NCBI GenBank assembly: GCA_032158295.1
Contig: CM063245.1
Location: 992,001-1,056,000, forward strand
Reading direction: 5' to 3'
Length of the DNA: 64,000 nucleotides
Source of the DNA: Pycnopodia helianthoides
Taxonomy: Eukaryota; Echinodermata; Asteroidea; Forcipulatida; Asteriidae
The position numbers and the translations under genes were made by a program. Positions 60,875 through 64,000 of the stretch are shown piece by piece. The notes under the pieces were generated by a model that saw only the letters and a list, made by a program, of their open reading frames with translations, was not told the DNA's origin and did no database searches. Position 1 is the stretch's first letter, and each line of letters opens with the position of its first letter.

Positions 60875-61854
60875 ATTTTTTCCCAGGACAGATGAGCCAT
60901 CAACATAAATGGGCGTGTTTTACCTACTTACGCGTTAACGAAGAGCAAGCACGTGCACCGTGCACAGTACATGTACATACATGTATATGTACATGTACAT
61001 GTATATGTACATGTACATGTACATGTACATACATGTATAGTACAGTACCAGTAAAAAGTACACAGACCACTGCATGCAATGACATTTTACGCCATGCATT
61101 GGCTTTTTTAGTCACACTATAATAGGGAAAACCCATCCACCCGAGTGACGAAGCGTTGGCAACATTTTGTTTAAAACAAGGTATAATCCACATTAACAAC
61201 CAAGTGCAGAAAGCCAGAAACTGAGTCGACCAACAGCGGACCAGGGCTACCTGTATACATGTACAATACTTATTGGGAATGACTGAATTCTGCCAAATTG
61301 TCCATACCGTAAAAAGTGTAACCTTGGAAACTGGCGCACTTTGTCGGGGATATTTGATATTTGAGTCACTGTCCTACTTCTTGCATTTCAATTCCTTACG
61401 TCACGACACTGTTCGATCCTTATACATTAGCTCATTATATCTTAGGTGAGCTCCCCCAGCTTTCAGTTGTTTCCTACTTATTTAAGAGGTACGGCATATA
61501 TAAATGTAAGCAGGGTTTTGAGCTACAGATATGTTCTGTTGGGTACCCAGATGAATACTGACTAGCCACCCTTCCCTAACACGTTTAACAAAACCCTTTT
61601 CACAGTCCTGCAAAATTCTTCTGTCCACCCAGGCCCAACCTTTCGCATGGTTCCCAAAAATTGCCAGAATGTTCACTGAGTGAACAAAATAATGATAACA
61701 TGTCCTCCATCCCAGCCTGTACTTCATATCGAACCTTTTTTACTGAGGCACGTGCCTCAGTGAAAAGTGCAAAGTGCGCACGCGCGAAGACTGATTCCGG
61801 TAGAAAACACGCCCATTTATGCTAAGTGACCTCATCTGTCCTGGGAAAAAAAAC
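60875..61854. mobile_element. About 1 kb element with terminal inverted repeats
   Basis: TTTTTTCCCAGGACAGATGA ... AAATGGGCGTGTTTTA at the left is mirrored at 61802-61854 (AAAACACGCCCATTT ... CATCTGTCCTGGGAAAAAA). The inverted repeats are about 45 bp with a small difference. It holds a TACATG palindromic microsatellite (60968-61040) and no transposase. Confidence 0.75.
60968..61040. repeat. TACATG palindromic microsatellite
   Basis: Alternating TACATG/TGTATA hexamers, self-complementary in any register. Confidence 0.95.
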
Positions 61855-62278
61855 GCCTCCGCCCAGGCACTCGTGAACCCGTCATGTTTGCATAACAAAG
61901 GACCTAAGGTCAACCACGTTCCCACAGGTGATCGATCTCGCCTCACTATTTTGTCAAGCATTCCTTGCTCACTTACGAGAGGTGGTATCGAGGCTGCCCG
62001 AAATTTTGCCAACCAAGATTGGAAAACTATGGAAAGCTATAAAGCAAAGCAAAAACAGATTGCCACAATTTGTAACAATGTCAAACAAATATTCAAAAAT
62101 AGTGTTGAATTTGTTGGAAACATAGCAACGAATTCTAGGATGTAATTTGTATCACTAAAAATTAAAAGAAATTTTGAATTCGCGGTCTCAAAATTTGTTA
62201 ATACGATTGAATGTTGTAGTGCTGACATTCGGCCGTCCATGCCCACCACCAGTGCGGTTTGTTTATCAACAGGCAGTG

Positions 62279-62655
62279 ATGGAAATGTCTGACTGGGCGC
62301 CCTCAAGCGACAGAATAAACAAAGATGGCAGCATCCTCGAATGTTTGCTAACAACGGAATGGAATCGTCGATTTTCTACGAATGAAAATTTGAGAATGAC
62401 GACTGTGCAACCCGAGAAAGCATCAACAAACAGTAGAATAAAGTCTACTCCTTCCAAGACACACGAGGTCTCTAGATCTCGACATGGTAAATTTTCACCG
62501 GCTGCGAGTGCGAGTTCAGGCTCAGCTTCGGGTGAAGTTCGACCGAGAAACAGCGCTCCTTCACGGCGGAAACAGATCGCTAACTCCCCGTCGCTGACCA
62601 AGGTGGGAGGACGTCGTGTTGGAAGTGGCGGTGGCAATGTGGTGGCACATCGAAG
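62279..62655 (+). CDS. Candidate first coding exon, unidentified protein (gene runs off the right edge)
   Basis: An open frame from ATG 62279 (GTGATGG context; an in-frame upstream ATG exists at 62174 but lies in repeat R) runs to a donor CGAAG|gtactgg at 62655. This gives about 125 codons and ends in phase 2. It is CpG-rich compared with its surroundings. The peptide is low-complexity and basic, rich in S, R, K and G (SPAASASSGSASGEVRPRNS, then KVGGRRVGSGGG), with no hydrophobic segment. This looks like the disordered N-terminus of a larger intracellular protein. I do not recognise the family. An alternative start is the internal ATG of the MTTVQPEKAS segment. No further exon is visible before 64000. 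Confidence 0.5.
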
Positions 62656-62802
62656 GTACTGGCTTGCTGTGCAACTGATTCAGATCTAGACTTGATCGTG
62701 CTATCACAACAGTTCATCAATGTCGATAAACATAGTCTCACAGATCACACTTCACACTCACACAGATCTTTACATGACAACGTCAACGTTATGTTCTGAA
62801 TA

Positions 62803-63834
62803 CCGGACACTTCGGCACCTCGCAAACTCAGCACCCACAAACTCGGCACCTTACAAACTCGGCACTTTGCAAACTCGGCACCCACTCGGCACCAAGATGT
62901 CGGCACCATACGAACTCGGCACCGGCCTATTTTTGACTAACAAACTCGGCACCAAAAGAATGGTCAACCTAAATGTACTAGCACAATAAAAATGAGGGAT
63001 GTTTCGATCCTTTCTCAAATACTTTGATTTACAATGTGCAAACGTGGAATGTCACATGAAATTTGTGGGGGGGGGGGGCATGTGTCCTCGGCCCGTCTTG
63101 GCTACGCTGCTGATATGCGACGTCAATATTTAGGGCCAGCATAGAAACTACAGTTTTAATTGGCCAGAAGTGCCCCTAAAATATTACCCTATAGTTTTGC
63201 CGCTTGAATTTAGACACAAAAAAATCACGCACAATCTGACGTAATGATCAAGTTAACATGAATTAAATAAACATAAAAATGCAAGGCTCCAGAAAAGGAC
63301 AAAGACAACTAAAAACACAATTTAGAGACATGTCCCTTAATATCGTATTAAATATGATAAAAATGAACAAGCAACACAAATTAATAAAAAATAAAATAAA
63401 ATGGGAATAAACGTGTAGGCCCGTATGTTTATAAATATTGTATACATTTTTCAGGTAGGCCCTTATTATATGGTGTTCCATGCCACCTTTAGTCAGAATT
63501 TTTTTACCGTCGCATTTTTTTTTTCCGTCGCATTTTTTTCCCGTCGCTTTTTTTTCCCGTCGCATTTTTGTTGCATTTTTTTTATGGAACACCGTACCTT
63601 ATGCATTTTGGCCATTCGTTTTCGTATTCAACTTGTCCTGCAAAAAGCAAGCAAACTTTTATTTCGTAGTTTGCTTTTACAATCGGCAGAAACTGTATTT
63701 TGTGCATGTGCCGAGTTTGTGGGTGCCGAGTTTGCTAGGTGCCGTTTTCGACAGGGTGCCGAGTTTGTGGGTGCCGAGTTTGCAAGGTGCCGAGTTTGTG
63801 GGTGCCGAGTTTGCGAGGTGCCGAAGTGACCGGT
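62803..63834. mobile_element. 1.03 kb element with long repeat-built inverted ends
   Basis: The left end CCGGACACTTCGGCACCTCG and the reverse of the right end (CCGGTCACTTCGGCACCTCG) match. The match continues for about 75 bp through tandem AAACTCGGCACC units. TA flanks both sides (62801-62802 and 63835-63836). The interior carries CCGTCGCATTTTTTT tandem units (63509-63580) and a G run (63067-63078). There is no transposase. Open frames such as AEFVGAEFARCR are translations of the terminal repeats. Confidence 0.8.
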
Positions 63835-63836
63835 TA

Positions 63837-64000
63837 CCATTTAATCAGACTAGTTTAAGTTAAGTTTGTTTAATGTTAATATCTATACAATGTTATGACA
63901 TAGAGCCTACTCCCGATCCCTAGTCAGAGAAGTACATGACTCTAGTCTTCATGGTCTTGAGGTTCATTCTGCTATCGTTTCCAAGACAGTGGGTTGAACC
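63837..64000. other. Right edge, nothing recognised
   Basis: AT-rich sequence following the inverted-repeat element, probably intron of the gene starting at 62279. Confidence 0.4.

Larger units (their letters stand above)
60603..62264. repeat. Repeat family R, copy 2 (inverted, interrupted)
   Basis: 60603-60860 and about 61955-62264 together match 33012-32455 on the opposite strand. The gap holds the inverted-repeat element at 60875-61854. Confidence 0.72.
60441..62278. other. Divergent intergenic region: B3GNTL1 promoter, repeat R, nested element
   Basis: The region up to about 60600 is the promoter and 5'UTR of the B3GNTL1-like gene. From 60603 to 62264 it is the inverted copy of repeat family R, split by an element of about 1 kb (60875-61854). 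No coding sequence is supported. Confidence 0.6.

Noticed and set aside
62037..62354. Minus-strand 105-aa frame near the right-edge exon
   Set aside because: It lies mainly in repeat family R and has no splice or family support.
63425..63863. Open frames reading AEFVGAEFARCR-type repeats, resembling pentapeptide-repeat proteins
   Set aside because: They are translations of the tandem CGAGTTTGTGGGTGC units in the terminal repeat of a non-coding element, on both strands.

Overview
The window is animal nuclear DNA: AT-rich, with long introns that follow the GT-AG rule, no operons, and a very high load of short non-autonomous repeats. The recognisable genes (ADPRM-type phosphatase, B3GNTL1-type glycosyltransferase, an Aa_trans amino acid transporter, secreted FAMeT-domain proteins) and the dispersed repeats ending in TTAAAGG...CCTTTAA suggest a marine deuterostome. 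My best guess is an echinoderm, probably a sea star; the species is an inference.

Layout. 1-8.4 kb: minus-strand gene of unknown identity; its first coding exon (8134-8385, type II membrane anchor) is clear and the rest should lie to the left or off the edge. 10.4-12.0 kb: three-exon minus-strand gene for a small secreted FAMeT-domain protein (221 aa). 12-21 kb: repeat-rich spacer with a 2.9 kb insertion carrying a 17-bp minisatellite, a segmental duplication, a truncated tRNA-Val and an intact tRNA-Val(AAC). 21.2-25.0 kb: plus-strand paralogue of the FAMeT gene (211 aa) with identical exon count and intron phases, so the pair is head-to-head around the spacer. 28.5-31.8 kb: minus-strand ADPRM-like gene (3 coding exons, 349 aa). 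37.1-47.5 kb: plus-strand amino acid transporter (9 coding exons, 501 aa). 51.3-60.4 kb: minus-strand B3GNTL1-like gene (12 coding exons, about 355 aa) with two frame breaks at homopolymers. 62.3 kb to the right edge: candidate first coding exon of an unknown plus-strand gene.

Almost everything else is repeats: four families of TTAA-bounded MITE-like elements with related ends, fold-back elements, two tRNA-like SINE families, a fold-back with a telomere-like core, and two roughly 1 kb elements with terminal inverted repeats. The genes do not form one pathway. The only functional grouping is the two FAMeT paralogues. Exon models were built by hand from reading frame, splice sites, phase agreement and remembered family motifs; no alignment or transcript data were available.
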